From: an uncultured Spirochaetaceae bacterium
Lineage (GTDB): Bacteria; Spirochaetota; Spirochaetia; Treponematales; Treponemataceae
DNA: 58,311 nt
Assembly: GCA_902802305.1 (NCBI GenBank)
Contig: CADCLG010000028.1
Coordinates: 1 to 58,311 of the forward strand
Direction: 5' to 3'
Below, one piece after another: positions 9,152 to 18,069 of the stretch. The position numbers and the translations under genes are program-made. The notes below the pieces were generated by a model. That model was given only the letters and a program-made list of their open reading frames with translations, did no database searches and was not told the origin of the DNA. Every line of letters begins with the position of its first letter. Positions within the stretch are counted from its first letter, which is position 1.

Positions 9152-9285
9152 AACATAAAATAATCTCTATTGGCCTTCTGATTTTAAGTATTTCTCTTAT
9201 AGTTTTAGGGATTTTTACCGGAGAAGCAGAATCTGTAATTGAAAAAGCAACAAGAATCTGTATGGAGTGTATAGGAATTGGCTAA
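9148..9285 (+). CDS. CD1871A-type CXXC membrane peptide (45 aa)
   Basis: A 45-residue peptide: a lysine-containing start MKHKIISIGLL, one membrane segment (about residues 5-23), then GEAESVIEKA and the terminal RICMECIGIG with a CxxC pair (Cys 38 and Cys 41). This is the pattern of the CD1871A family of CXXC-containing peptides. The role is not known to me; a membrane thiol or Fe-S relay is plausible. It starts inside the TlpA-like stop (ATGA) and overlaps the next gene by 8 nt, so all three genes are translationally coupled. Confidence 0.8.
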   Translation: MKHKIISIGLLILSISLIVLGIFTGEAESVIEKATRICMECIGIG

Positions 9286-10129
9286 AATTTCAAAAGTACG
9301 ACTTATAATACAGGCAGCTTTTACAGCTCTTTCAAACGGATATATAAAAGATTTTGCTCACGGAAAAATTTATCAGGGAGATTTGAAATATGTTTGTCTT
9401 CCAGGAATGAACTGCTATTCATGTCCGGGAGCCCTAGGTTCCTGTCCGATAGGGGCGCTTCAATCCACCCTGAGTTCCCGGGAATATAAAATTTCTCTTT
9501 ATGTTTTTGGATTAATTTCATTATTTGCAGTTATCTTTGGACGGCTTATCTGCGGCTTTTTATGTCCTTTTGGTTTAATTCAGGATTTATTATTTAAGAT
9601 TCCTTTTGTAAAAAAAGTTAGAGAATTAAAAGGGGAAAAAATTCTCCGGTGCATCCGCTTTATAATTCTTACAGTTTTTGTAATAATTCTGCCTATGTTT
9701 GTAATAGATATTACAGGCTTAGGAAAACCCTGGTTTTGTAAATATATTTGTCCAGTAGGAACTTTGGAAGGAGGAATTCCACTGGTTTTAATGAATAAAA
9801 CTTTACGTTCTGCAATTGGCTTTTTGTTTAAATGGAAAGTTGCCATCTTAATTGTCATCCTGATTTTTTCAATTATTATATTCAGACCATTCTGCCGATA
9901 CATCTGTCCACTTGGTGCAATCTACGGCCTTTTTAATAAAATATCTTTTGTAAGCTATAAAGTAGATAAATCAAAATGTACAAAATGCGGAGTCTGTCAA
10001 AAAACATGCAAACTCAACATAAAAGTTTACGAAAATCCAAATTCAATGGATTGTATTCGCTGCGGAGAATGTATAGAAGCATGTTCCGTAAAAGCTTTAA
10101 AAATGGCTAAACCTGACCAAGCAAACTAA
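9278..10129 (+). CDS. NapH/CcoG-like polyferredoxin membrane protein
   Basis: A 283-aa membrane protein with about four membrane segments (near residues 72-95, 125-145, 185-202) and many Fe-S or haem-type cysteine motifs: CYSCPGALGSCP (46-56), ICGFLCPFG (91-99), KYICPVG (155-161), CRYICPLG (206-213). At the C-terminus is a classic 2x[4Fe-4S] ferredoxin domain with Cys 234/237/240/244 and Cys 259/262/265/269. Such proteins pass electrons between membrane carriers and periplasmic partners. The start is TTG at 9278, set by the operon overlap and the length of the N-terminal helix. Probably the electron donor for the TlpA-like protein through the CXXC peptide; this link is inferred from gene order. 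Confidence 0.85.
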   Translation: MAKISKVRLIIQAAFTALSNGYIKDFAHGKIYQGDLKYVCLPGMNCYSCPGALGSCPIGALQSTLSSREYKISLYVFGLISLFAVIFGRLICGFLCPFGLIQDLLFKIPFVKKVRELKGEKILRCIRFIILTVFVIILPMFVIDITGLGKPWFCKYICPVGTLEGGIPLVLMNKTLRSAIGFLFKWKVAILIVILIFSIIIFRPFCRYICPLGAIYGLFNKISFVSYKVDKSKCTKCGVCQKTCKLNIKVYENPNSMDCIRCGECIEACSVKALKMAKPDQAN

Positions 10130-10149
10130 ACTTTGTAATATATAAATTA

Positions 10150-10705
10150 CTACTTATAATCTATCTTCTGTCTACCAATGTAGGCCCGTTGGCGGCCGTT
10201 ATCTATATGGTAAGCGTCAATTTTTTGCCCTATCAGGCTATTAAGAACCGTTGAAACATCTAATCTTTTAATCAATTTAATGTTCCAGGGAAGAAGTTCT
10301 GACCAGTTTGAATCAGTCCAGCCGGTTGTGTCTGCAGCTAATTCAAAGATTGAAGAAAGATATTCTTCAGGATTGATGACGAATTGAGCGTTCTGCGATT
10401 GAATTATCCAAATAGATTTCAGGACAATCAAGATAGTTCATAAGATGAGGCCAGGCTTTAATTGCGTAATCAAGAGCTTTTCCAAATTTAAAGCTTTCAG
10501 GAACTGTGGGCTGTGTTTTTGTCATACAGTCATAGAATTCATTCATAATCGGCTTGATGATTTCCTTTCGTTTTTTTATGAACTCTGAGTCAGAGAGATT
10601 CTGCTCTCTCAAACGATTTTCTTCATAATACATTTTCTGGATGTATTTAAGGGCAACGGCTGAGTTCTTTGATTTCCCGTTGAGCAATGCATCATAAAAT
10701 ATTCT
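10150..10705 (-). pseudogene. IS66 transposase (TnpC) C-terminal remnant
   Basis: Two minus-strand frames carry parts of the IS66 large transposase. The first (about 10367-10705) reads YDALLNGKSKNSAVALKYIQ and ends EIYLDNSIAERSIR, the conserved catalytic-region end. After a deletion and frameshift, the second (10150-10431) reads PEEYLSSIFELAAD and WSELLPWNIKLI, the IS66 C-terminal tail. The N-terminal zinc-finger and most of the DDE domain are absent. Its upstream edge touches the stop codon of the GH29 gene. Confidence 0.8.
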
Positions 10706-12155
10706 ATATTTCAAATGAAATCTCCAAAGCATTTGCGTAAGGTGTTGGCATTTCTTTTGGAAGTTCTACAATAAGCAATCCAGCATGCTGCATAAAAGCT
10801 AGTTCTCCTACACTCAAAAGCCGTACACTTGTAACTCTTTCATCGTCTCGAATACTTTTAATTACAACAGTTTTTCCAAGCTTCATTCCCATCATAAATG
10901 CATATAATTTTCCATTTTTCTGAACAAATCGGAAATCGTCTTCTCTCCAAGGGACCTGTTCTTCTGTAAAACCTTCAATAATTACTTGGGATGATCCCTC
11001 TCCAGAAACTCTCCACGGTCTGGTGCCATAAACTGCTTCACTATTTACAGCAAACCATTTTTCCAGTTCCTTTAATAAATACATTGTTTCTTCATCTACA
11101 GTTCCGTCGGGTTTCTGCAAAATATTCAGCAGCATTGTGCCATTTTTTGCAATTGTATCAATTAATATATCAATAACATGTCTGGGCTTTTTATATTTTG
11201 CACGGGCATTGTAGAACCAGTCGCCAATACAAGTTTCCGATTGCCATGGCACAGGTGAAATATTTGGTAACTGACTTCGTTCAATATCCAGCACTCCTAC
11301 TTCATATATTTCCTGTTTACGACTTTTTTGTGTATAAACCGCCATGTTCTTACCGTAGATTTTTTCAGATTTATTATACAAATATGCCACAGCCTCCAGT
11401 CCATAACGAAAATCCTTATTTTCTACTGACTCAAAGTTTTCGCCAAAAGGAAGCCAACTGTCTGAATACAATAAATCTGGTTCATACTTATCAATAATTT
11501 CCTTCATAACCTTCAGCCAATACTCGTGAAATTTTTCATTTTCAGTCAACCAAACCCACTTGTCACTTTCTCCAGGTTTAGCAACATGCTGATAGTTATC
11601 ATGGTAAAAATCACGATAAGCGGGATCATTCCCGTCATATGGAACACCTGCGTAAGGTCCATGAGTATCTGAACCTTTATTTGTTCGCCACCAAGCAAAG
11701 GAAGCTCCCAAATGTTCTGTCATACCAAAAGGTAAATTATATTTTTTTGCAGCAGCCTTCCACATACCACAAATATCTTTGTGTGGACCAATCTCTACTG
11801 AATTAAAACGATTATAGTCAGAAGCAAAATTAAAAAAGTGATCATGATGCGAAGCCTGTGCAACAAAATATCTAGCACCTGACTTATAATACTGTTCCAT
11901 CAAAGCATCCGGATCAAAATTTTCCGCCTTCCAAAGTGCACAAATATCTTTATATCCAAATTTGGATGGATGGCCATAATGTCTTAGGTGATACAGATAT
12001 TGTTCTGAGTCCTGAATGTACATATTTCTAGCATACCAGTCACCAAACATTGGTACAGATTGTGGTCCCCAGTGACTCCAGATTCCAAATTTTGCATCCT
12101 GAAACCAATCTGGACATGAATGTGTTCTTAAAGATTCAAATGTTGCATTAAACAT
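10704..12155 (-). CDS. Alpha-L-fucosidase, GH29 family
   Basis: A 483-aa enzyme that would release L-fucose from glycans by a retaining mechanism. GH29 signatures: GIWSHWGPQSVP (residues 24-35, catalytic-site His 28), ARYFVAQASHHDHFFNF (95-110, equivalent to the family KHHDGF), and YEPDLLYSDSWLP (about 224-235) with Asp 232 as probable nucleophile. No signal peptide is visible, so it is likely intracellular. A good Shine-Dalgarno (CAGGAG) precedes the ATG. The C-terminus ends within IS66 debris but looks complete. The divergent AraC regulator 108 nt away is the likely controller, suggesting use of host or plant fucosides. Confidence 0.9.
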   Translation of the reverse strand: MFNATFESLRTHSCPDWFQDAKFGIWSHWGPQSVPMFGDWYARNMYIQDSEQYLYHLRHYGHPSKFGYKDICALWKAENFDPDALMEQYYKSGARYFVAQASHHDHFFNFASDYNRFNSVEIGPHKDICGMWKAAAKKYNLPFGMTEHLGASFAWWRTNKGSDTHGPYAGVPYDGNDPAYRDFYHDNYQHVAKPGESDKWVWLTENEKFHEYWLKVMKEIIDKYEPDLLYSDSWLPFGENFESVENKDFRYGLEAVAYLYNKSEKIYGKNMAVYTQKSRKQEIYEVGVLDIERSQLPNISPVPWQSETCIGDWFYNARAKYKKPRHVIDILIDTIAKNGTMLLNILQKPDGTVDEETMYLLKELEKWFAVNSEAVYGTRPWRVSGEGSSQVIIEGFTEEQVPWREDDFRFVQKNGKLYAFMMGMKLGKTVVIKSIRDDERVTSVRLLSVGELAFMQHAGLLIVELPKEMPTPYANALEISFEI

Positions 12156-12263
12156 ATCTCTTACTCCTGTAATTTTTATTAAATAATTCTAGACTTTCAG
12201 AGCGTATACGTATATAACAAGAATTGACGATAATTTTATAAAAATATGCATTGAGGAGATTAT
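12156..12263. promoter_or_regulatory. Divergent promoter region between fucosidase and AraC genes
   Basis: This 108-nt AT-rich gap must hold both promoters. A perfect 10-bp palindrome TATACGTATA lies at 12205-12214, and TTGACG (12224-12229) could be a -35 box for the AraC gene. The palindrome is a candidate AraC-protein site; this is inference from position. Confidence 0.35.
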
Positions 12264-13001
12264 ATGCAACACGAATATTTTATTTTATCCTGTGGCCGTG
12301 TACGAAATCCTTCAAATTGGTTTTATAATCCAGCTTATATCGTAAATCGTATCTATTATATTTCCTCTGGAACTGCCTATTACAAGAACAATTATCAACT
12401 TAAGCCAGGCTTTTTATATATTTTTCGTGCAAATCCAGATTTTAGAGTAGCTCAAGATGAATCCGATCCTGTAGATCATACTTATTTTGATTTTCTTACC
12501 TATAAGAAGCTTCTTCTTCAGGATTTTATAGAAATTGACTTGTCTAATAATTCCATGCTTTTTCACCTGGTTAAAGCAATGGAGGAAGATTTTGGTCAAC
12601 ATCAAATTGATCGGGATTTATCCTGCGCCTATCTTAATCTGCTGATTCATGCACTAAATCAATACCTTTTGCCCGATATTACTTATTCAGAAACCACTTC
12701 TGCTGTACTGAAGATGATACATAAAACTCCAACTGCTGAACTTTCAGTAGATTATATTGCTGAACATTGTAATCGAAACGTAAACCATGTGATTCGCACT
12801 TTCAAAAACGAACTTGGTATTACACCTCATAAGTACATTTCTATGTTGAAAATTGATCAGGCTATTTCTTACATGCGGCAAGGCTTAAACTGCACAGAAA
12901 TTTCCGAATTGCTGGGATTTCAATCTTTGTCTGCCTTCTCATATTTCTTCAAAAAAGAAACTGGAAACAACCCGACAGATCTATTTCATTTGCAAGACTA
13001 A
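12264..13001 (+). CDS. AraC-family transcriptional regulator
   Basis: A 245-aa protein. The N-terminal 140 residues form a cupin-like sensor domain (GTAYYKNNYQLKPGFLYIF). The C-terminal 100 residues hold the two helix-turn-helix units: LSVDYIAEHCNRNVNHVIRT and the second NCTEISELLGFQSLSAFSYF with the typical FFKKETGNNPTDL ending. GAGGAG lies 7-8 nt before the ATG. It is divergent from the GH29 fucosidase and is most simply read as its sugar-responsive activator. Confidence 0.9.
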   Translation: MQHEYFILSCGRVRNPSNWFYNPAYIVNRIYYISSGTAYYKNNYQLKPGFLYIFRANPDFRVAQDESDPVDHTYFDFLTYKKLLLQDFIEIDLSNNSMLFHLVKAMEEDFGQHQIDRDLSCAYLNLLIHALNQYLLPDITYSETTSAVLKMIHKTPTAELSVDYIAEHCNRNVNHVIRTFKNELGITPHKYISMLKIDQAISYMRQGLNCTEISELLGFQSLSAFSYFFKKETGNNPTDLFHLQD

Positions 13002-13113
13002 TTGCACATAGCATTAGAAGTTCTGCAATTACAATATTCTTATCCCGCTAAATTCGTATTTATCTTTCTAAATTCCTGAAACATTTTCGTTAATTCTTTT
13101 GCTGTTTTTATAA

Positions 13114-13653
13114 CTACTTAATTTTTTTACAATGAGCCTTAATTTTTTTGATAGCCCAGTCGTAATGACTAGAACAGGTACTTACAAAATACGCCCCTAA
13201 ATCTGTAGTTCCAGTCCAGTTGTAATATTTTTTTGTGAATAACTCTTCATTGGTAAAGCCAGCTGCCATCTCCATCACTTTTTTGTGACTCGACTCAAAC
13301 ATTTTCTTTGCACTTTCAAGGTCAGTTCCCTGATGTCGCTTCCACAGCATAACATTCATTTCGCCATAAGTTTTCCAAGAATATTCAACAGGCAAAAATG
13401 CAATCTTACTTTCTTCTTTCATATTGTGTTCAACAAACTTAATTAAAAGCTGGTGCCATTCATACAGATGAATCAAAATATCACGAACATTTTTATCGCG
13501 TCTCCAGTGAGCTTCTTTCTTGCTGGCATCATCAGAAAAATCAAATTCCGTATTAAGCTGATTTTCTGACATTTCATCTATCATCTTCAAAAGTATCGAA
13601 TAATTCTCTTCCGAAAAATTTAACAAATCGTCTTTACTTCTTGCTCTTGGCAT
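13114..13653 (-). CDS. ClbS/DfsB-family four-helix-bundle protein
   Basis: A 179-aa soluble protein of the DinB-like ClbS/DfsB family. Markers are the start PRARSKDDLLNFSEENY, then HWRRDKNVRDILIHLYEWHQ, FLPVEYSWKTYGEMNVMLW, and the C-terminal YFVSTCSSHYDWAIKKIKAH. ClbS protects colibactin producers by hydrolysing the colibactin cyclopropane; most family members have no known role. The gene has a strong RBS (GGGGGA) and stands alone between the AraC and SH3-protein genes, inside the proposed IS66 cargo. Confidence 0.85.
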   Translation of the reverse strand: MPRARSKDDLLNFSEENYSILLKMIDEMSENQLNTEFDFSDDASKKEAHWRRDKNVRDILIHLYEWHQLLIKFVEHNMKEESKIAFLPVEYSWKTYGEMNVMLWKRHQGTDLESAKKMFESSHKKVMEMAAGFTNEELFTKKYYNWTGTTDLGAYFVSTCSSHYDWAIKKIKAHCKKIK

Positions 13654-13773
13654 TCAAAATCCCCCAATTATTCTGTGAGAGCTTCCTGTATTGTCACTTC
13701 CCTTTTCATGTTTTAAATGTTAACAGATTTAAAAACTTTTAAAAAGGGGGTGTTAAATTTTTTTTATCTATTT

Positions 13774-14928
13774 TTAGTCCCAATCAGCTACATTCGGCCA
13801 AGGTAATGGTGTTCCAGGACCATCATAAAGATTCTGAACATATTGGCCGAAGAAATAACCTTCAGTTCCATCTGGCAGACGTACTTTTATCCATTCGTCA
13901 GTAATACCGCCAATTGTCTGTTTTACGCCGCTTTTTTCAAGGATTCTGAAGCCAGTTTTAATTGGATATGTTCCCAAACTTTCAGTATCTGTTCCAGGGC
14001 CTTTTCGGAGACGGATTTTATCATCATTAAGAATACCAAAGTATTTTAAGTGATTACGAACAGCTAATAACTTTGCATTTTTATCTTTTACATTATAAAC
14101 AATACAATAAATTTCGCCATAATTACCGGCTCCATAGGAATAAGGCTTATTTTCTATTGCCCATGGAAGATTTATATGAAGTTCAATTTCTCCATTTGAA
14201 TTTGTTATATCTATACCGTTTGTTTTATGAATAAAAACACTGTGCCCAGATTTCAGTTTTCCATTGTACATTCCAACTTCTTCATCAGTATAACAGGAAT
14301 ATACATATCCATTTTTTAGCAGGCGTTTATCATCATCAATTGAATAATTTCCTTTTTGATTTTTTAGCCATTCGTTTATTTCTGAAATATCATCAATAGA
14401 TTTTTCAATTTTATGATTTACAACTTCGAGTGCCACAATCTGTCTTTTTGCTGGCTTATAATGTTGTTTTTCAATAATTAAACCTTTTGGCACAAAGTAA
14501 CAATTATGGCTAAAATCTCTTTCATAATCAGCATAATCATTTACATTTATTTCTTCAAAATGATTATTTTCAAAATACTCAATCTTGGAAGTAATAATAT
14601 ATCCGTTTTGACTATAGGGCTCATAGTTAGTAGTTTCTGAAAATGGTATATTACTAACCTCTTTCCAAATATTTTTATCAAAAAGATAAAGTCTATTTTT
14701 ACCTTGTGTATTAAAATATGAAGCTGGGGCAAATAATTTATCGTTATCAATTACACTTATTCCTAATATTGAAAAAATATCATTACCAGTTTCATTATAG
14801 ATAATTTGATTTTTTTCTTTACCTACAGCAATAGTTGATAATAATTCGAATTCTGCAAGTATTGTTTCGTGAGCAAATGCTAAACAACATGTACAAACTA
14901 AATAAATAAGTAAAAAATGCTTTTTCAT
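13774..14928 (-). CDS. Secreted protein with C-terminal bacterial SH3 domain
   Basis: A 384-aa protein with a signal peptide (MKKHFLLIYLVCTCCLAFAH; Cys at 12, 14 and 15, cleavage near AFAH). The middle 290 residues are rich in aromatic and acidic residues and I do not recognise them; they may form a beta-propeller-like or repeat domain. Residues of about 305-365 (DKIRLRKGPGTDTESLGTYP to WIKVRLPDGTEGYFFGQYV) are an SH3b domain of the kind that binds peptidoglycan or protein partners. It is probably periplasmic or an envelope protein. AGGAG precedes the ATG. Confidence 0.7.
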   Translation of the reverse strand: MKKHFLLIYLVCTCCLAFAHETILAEFELLSTIAVGKEKNQIIYNETGNDIFSILGISVIDNDKLFAPASYFNTQGKNRLYLFDKNIWKEVSNIPFSETTNYEPYSQNGYIITSKIEYFENNHFEEINVNDYADYERDFSHNCYFVPKGLIIEKQHYKPAKRQIVALEVVNHKIEKSIDDISEINEWLKNQKGNYSIDDDKRLLKNGYVYSCYTDEEVGMYNGKLKSGHSVFIHKTNGIDITNSNGEIELHINLPWAIENKPYSYGAGNYGEIYCIVYNVKDKNAKLLAVRNHLKYFGILNDDKIRLRKGPGTDTESLGTYPIKTGFRILEKSGVKQTIGGITDEWIKVRLPDGTEGYFFGQYVQNLYDGPGTPLPWPNVADWD

Positions 14929-14988
14929 TTCATAACACTCCTATTTTGTTTATACCATTTTTTTTAATATTTACAAAGTTCTTTTCTC

Positions 14989-15400
14989 CTAATCAATACT
15001 TTCAAACATCATCGGTTCATAGGCACAGAAGAAGTCGATTCCTTTAAGAAGCATTTTCACTTCATCTATTTTTATCTCTTTTGCTTCTTCTGCTGTATCC
15101 GGCCATGGTCACTGCCCTTTCTCCAGAATTTTTTGAGCAATCCAGAAGCCATTTGTATCCCACCATACAAGTTTTAGATGTTTTCTCTGGGCATTGCAAA
15201 ACATGAAGACAGCTCCACTAAACGGATCCTGTTGCATAATATATCGCCGTCTGGAATATTTTAAAAAGTATTGTCTCTTCTGTTGTTATGGGAATATCGA
15301 TTTCTATTCCCCCCCTGCCCTGACTGTTATCAGTTCTTTACGGTCTATTCCAACAGCATATTTGAAACCGCAAACTCATTGATTAATTCTTCTTTGACTC
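14989..15400 (-). pseudogene. IS66 TnpB (Orf2) and TnpA remnants
   Basis: The minus strand reads DPFSGAVFMFCNAQRKHLKL and VWWDTNGFWIAQKILEKGQ, the diagnostic core of the IS66 Orf2/TnpB protein, then a stop. A shifted frame continues PWPDTAEEAKEIKIDEVKML to a TAG at 14991-14989. Just upstream, another frame gives RKELITVRAGGIEIDIP, resembling the TnpA C-terminus, fused by deletion to the TnpB core. Nothing here is functional. It pairs with the TnpC remnant at 10150-10705. Confidence 0.75.
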
Positions 15401-15419
15401 GTTTTACTGGAAAAATCAT

Positions 15420-15457
15420 AAAAAAAATCACCTCAATTTTCTGGAATTAAGGTGATT
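15420..15457 (-). terminator. Rho-independent terminator
   Basis: A 13-bp stem (AATCACCTTAATT and AATTGAGGTGATT on the minus strand, one G-U pair) with a 6-nt loop is followed on the minus strand by a run of eight T. It lies about 85 nt after the esterase gene stop at 15543 and would end that transcript. Confidence 0.75.
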
Positions 15458-15542
15458 GTATATTCAAATTTGTTTGATTTTTAGGGGGTGTTGATTAGAC
15501 GCTTACATTGCGAAAGCAATTTTTAGCTCATCCCTATTTATT

Positions 15543-16217
15543 TTATTGTTCCAGAATCCATTTAATCCCTTTAGCAGTACGTAACGCAGCATCCGTAAAG
15601 TGATTGCCTTTGTTTAATTCAAAAACCGCAGGAATTTCCAGTGATTTATACAGTTCAAAAATGGATTCCGTTTTATTTTGGACTGTTGATAGTACCTTAT
15701 TTTTAGCTTTAGCTTCAGTATCTCCAAGGGAAAGATAGATAGAGTCAGGCTTTTTTATAAAATTGTGGGATTTAACATATTCTTCAAAACCTGGAAACCA
15801 TAATGAACCTGATGCAGATAAAATCCGTGAGAAAATATCAGTTTTATAGGCTGCATATATGGCAAAAAGACCAGCTAGAGAATATCCGGCAAGTGCCAGA
15901 TATGAAGGTTTTGCCCCCATTGAATCACAGACAGCAGGAATAATCTTTTCTGTCAGAAGCGAAAGATAAGAGTCTGCTCCTCCGAAAAATCCGCCGTCAT
16001 TTTTATATAACGCAGGGCTTTCCCAGGGAGAAAGTTCATTATTCCAGTCCAGATTACTGATTGCGGCAAGGCAAAAAGGCGGACAATTCAGTTTCTGACA
16101 TTCATTCCATACTGCCTGGCCTTCATCCCCGTAAGTATTGAGAATTACAAGGGGCGAAGATTCATTTTTAGAGCCAAAAATTGAGATTTTTTTGCCTTCA
16201 AGTTCAAAAGAAGTCAT
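15543..16217 (-). CDS. Alpha/beta-hydrolase putative esterase
   Basis: A 224-aa cytosolic protein with the Fes/esterase-D-like hydrolase fold. The nucleophile elbow is LALAGYSLAGLFAIYAAY (GxSxG as GYSLAG, around residue 112), the acid is probably the Asp in YLSLGDTEAK (near 163), and the His is in KGNHFTDAA (near 206). Such enzymes act on siderophore esters or acyl and feruloyl sugar esters; the substrate is not predictable. It starts 6 nt after the MIF-like gene stop on the same strand and is likely cotranscribed with it. Confidence 0.75.
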   Translation of the reverse strand: MTSFELEGKKISIFGSKNESSPLVILNTYGDEGQAVWNECQKLNCPPFCLAAISNLDWNNELSPWESPALYKNDGGFFGGADSYLSLLTEKIIPAVCDSMGAKPSYLALAGYSLAGLFAIYAAYKTDIFSRILSASGSLWFPGFEEYVKSHNFIKKPDSIYLSLGDTEAKAKNKVLSTVQNKTESIFELYKSLEIPAVFELNKGNHFTDAALRTAKGIKWILEQ

Positions 16218-16223
16218 GTATTT

Positions 16224-16565
16224 TTAGAAATTACTGCCGTTCCAGCCCCAGTTGGCCGTTCCCCAGTAGGAAACATAGACCGCATTTCCCAGGATTCCAA
16301 GTTCTTTTTCAAGGATTTCGCATAGTTTTGCAGTCATTTTATCGCTTGCACCGCTGTCAATGCTTCCAAGAACTTTTACTTCAACATAAGCGCCTTTATC
16401 AAGCTTCTTTCCGCCAAAGTAGAGATCCTGTTTATCTACCAGATTAATCATCAGATATGATTCCGGTTTTCCCATTATACTAATAGCCTTTCCAAATTCG
16501 GCTTTCAAAACGTCTCTTTTTTCTGCAGGTAACTCCATAGTCACCTTAGCTTCAATCATTGGCAT
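16224..16565 (-). CDS. MIF/phenylpyruvate-tautomerase-like protein
   Basis: A 113-aa protein of the tautomerase superfamily, MIF branch: MPMIEAKVTMELPAEKRDVL with Pro 2 as the catalytic base after Met removal, ESYLMINLVDKQDLYFGG in the middle, and CEILEKELGILGNAVYVSYW followed by NWGWNGSNF at the C-terminus, matching the MIF fold and length (about 114). Forms trimers that tautomerise phenylpyruvate-like ketones. GGAGG lies 6-7 nt before the ATG. The esterase gene follows 6 nt downstream. Confidence 0.88.
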   Translation of the reverse strand: MPMIEAKVTMELPAEKRDVLKAEFGKAISIMGKPESYLMINLVDKQDLYFGGKKLDKGAYVEVKVLGSIDSGASDKMTAKLCEILEKELGILGNAVYVSYWGTANWGWNGSNF

Positions 16566-16710
16566 GTGATTTCCTCCAAAAATCTTGTTAATTTTCCCGT
16601 AATTATAGCATAAATTTGCATTTTTTGATGAAATTTATTTTCAATGCCATTATATGACACTTTGACAGTTTATAATAGAGTCATAACATCGAAAAAAAAG
16701 GGGTTTTATT

Positions 16711-17130
16711 ATGGAAAACAAAATTAATGCATTAATCTTTGTAGCAGGAATCGTTGCTGCTGTATGTCTAGCAAAGTATACAAGAACAGAAGCTTCAAGC
16801 AAACATGAACAGAAATGTAATGATATTTTTACATTTTTTATACCTTGTATTACAGCTCTGACACTCAGCATTCTTTTAATCGATTCTTATTATCTTCCAA
16901 TCGTAATTACAGTCGCTTTGTTTGCCGGAACCCTTGCCCTTCTTGTCAGCTGGACTTCAGAAAAAAAGGCAGGTCAGAAGGCTAAAAAAGACGTAGTTGA
17001 AAAAGCTGTAAAAAACATTATTTTAATTATAGATGACTGCAAGACCGATTTATTTTTCCTTCCCTTTCAGATTCAAAATCACCACCGCAGCCAGAATCAA
17101 AAGAATACCGACGGTAGACATAAGTTTTAA
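16711..17130 (+). CDS. Hypothetical membrane protein (139 aa)
   Basis: Unrecognised protein with a first hydrophobic segment (about residues 6-22) and a pair of membrane segments (about 43-58 and 62-82), then a basic tail. The ATG follows AAAAGGGG with good spacing, and TATAAT at 16671-16676 may be its -10 box. The last 80 nt overlap the convergent DMT transporter gene, so the true protein may be shorter in ancestry; the tail sequence is probably just the antisense of that gene's end. Confidence 0.55.
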   Translation: MENKINALIFVAGIVAAVCLAKYTRTEASSKHEQKCNDIFTFFIPCITALTLSILLIDSYYLPIVITVALFAGTLALLVSWTSEKKAGQKAKKDVVEKAVKNIILIIDDCKTDLFFLPFQIQNHHRSQNQKNTDGRHKF

Positions 17131-17946
17131 TTTTTCAGAAAATACAATCACACCGATTAAGGTCGCTACCATAGGTTCAATAGTTGCAATAATTCCTGCT
17201 TTGCTTGCTTCCACACTTTCAAGGCCTAGGGTGTATGATAAAAAAGGAATCACTGCCGTAATCAATGCTGTCAAAAAACAGAAGGCTATCAAAAATCCCT
17301 GATTTGGAGCAGATGAAAACTTCCCTATCATATCTGCCGGCTGGCTTATAATCCATGAACCGGCAGCGGCAAAAATAAAGGTATAAGTCGTAACAGTATA
17401 GGAAGAATATTTTCGCAGTGCAATTTTTCCAAGAATGCTGTATAGACCATATCCAATTCCAGAGCCAAGACCAATCAGCAAACCTGTTACAGTCATTTCC
17501 TCCCCCGAGATTCCCGAAACCAGCACGCAGCCCGCAAAGGCAAGAGCCAGGGCAATCAGCTTCCTTTTATCCAGCTTTTCATGAAAAAAGAAAATGGACA
17601 TGAGCATAATCCACACAGGTGATGTATAAAGCAGGATTGCCGCAGTTGAAAGAGGCATCATTGTGATGGCGGTAAAATAGCAGACCGTAAAAAACAAAAT
17701 GCTTCCAAAGCCAAGCCCAAGAAAAAGCGGAATATCCTTTGGAAAGATTTTAAAACCCCTACGGTCTTTTATAAACAGTACCAGAGAAAAAATCAGAGCC
17801 GCCAGAGTGATGCGAATTGAAACAATTTGAATGGTACTGAATCCGTAGCTTCCGAGTTTTCGCACAAAAATGCCCATACTTCCCCAAAAACATCCGGCAA
17901 GAATGATAAGGGCAATTCCCAGTTTAGAACTTTTTGTTGTTTCCAA
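17050..17946 (-). CDS. DMT-superfamily EamA transporter
   Basis: A 298-aa inner-membrane protein with ten predicted segments and two EamA repeats. GCFWGSMGIFVRKLGSYGFS is the first-repeat signature, ALLLYTSPVW-like AAILLYTSPVWIMLM ends repeat one, and VEASKAGIIATIEPMVATLI the second repeat. Members export amino acids or metabolites, or take up drugs or sugars; the substrate is unknown. The start is TTG at 17946, preceded by GGGAAG. It converges with and overlaps the 16711 gene. Confidence 0.88.
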   Translation of the reverse strand: METTKSSKLGIALIILAGCFWGSMGIFVRKLGSYGFSTIQIVSIRITLAALIFSLVLFIKDRRGFKIFPKDIPLFLGLGFGSILFFTVCYFTAITMMPLSTAAILLYTSPVWIMLMSIFFFHEKLDKRKLIALALAFAGCVLVSGISGEEMTVTGLLIGLGSGIGYGLYSILGKIALRKYSSYTVTTYTFIFAAAGSWIISQPADMIGKFSSAPNQGFLIAFCFLTALITAVIPFLSYTLGLESVEASKAGIIATIEPMVATLIGVIVFSEKLKLMSTVGILLILAAVVILNLKGKEK

Positions 17947-18069
17947 TTTTTATCTTCCCTTGAATTTACACAGCTTCTATTACTCTCATTCTAACACACA
18001 TGAATGTCAGTGGGTAGCCACAGGAGCAATGAGGGGGTATTAATTCGTATAATTTATTGAATGGATTTA

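Larger units (their letters stand above)
10210..15506 (-). mobile_element. Broken IS66-family element carrying a 4-gene cargo (proposed)
   Basis: GTAAGCGTC begins at 10210 and its inverted copy GACGCTTAC ends at 15506, in the orientation expected of IS66 terminal repeats. TnpC remains lie just inside the left end and TnpA/TnpB remains just inside the right end, all on the minus strand in the normal tnpA-tnpB-tnpC order. Between the halves lie the fucosidase, AraC, ClbS-like and SH3 genes. The 8-bp flanks (10202-10209 and 15507-15514) do not match, so no target duplication is visible. It may be one element invaded by cargo, or two separate remnants. Confidence 0.45.

Noticed and set aside
16661..16676. 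TTGACA next to TATAAT upstream of the 16711 gene
   Set aside because: The two boxes are only 3 nt apart, so they cannot form one promoter; only the TATAAT is kept as a possible -10 box.
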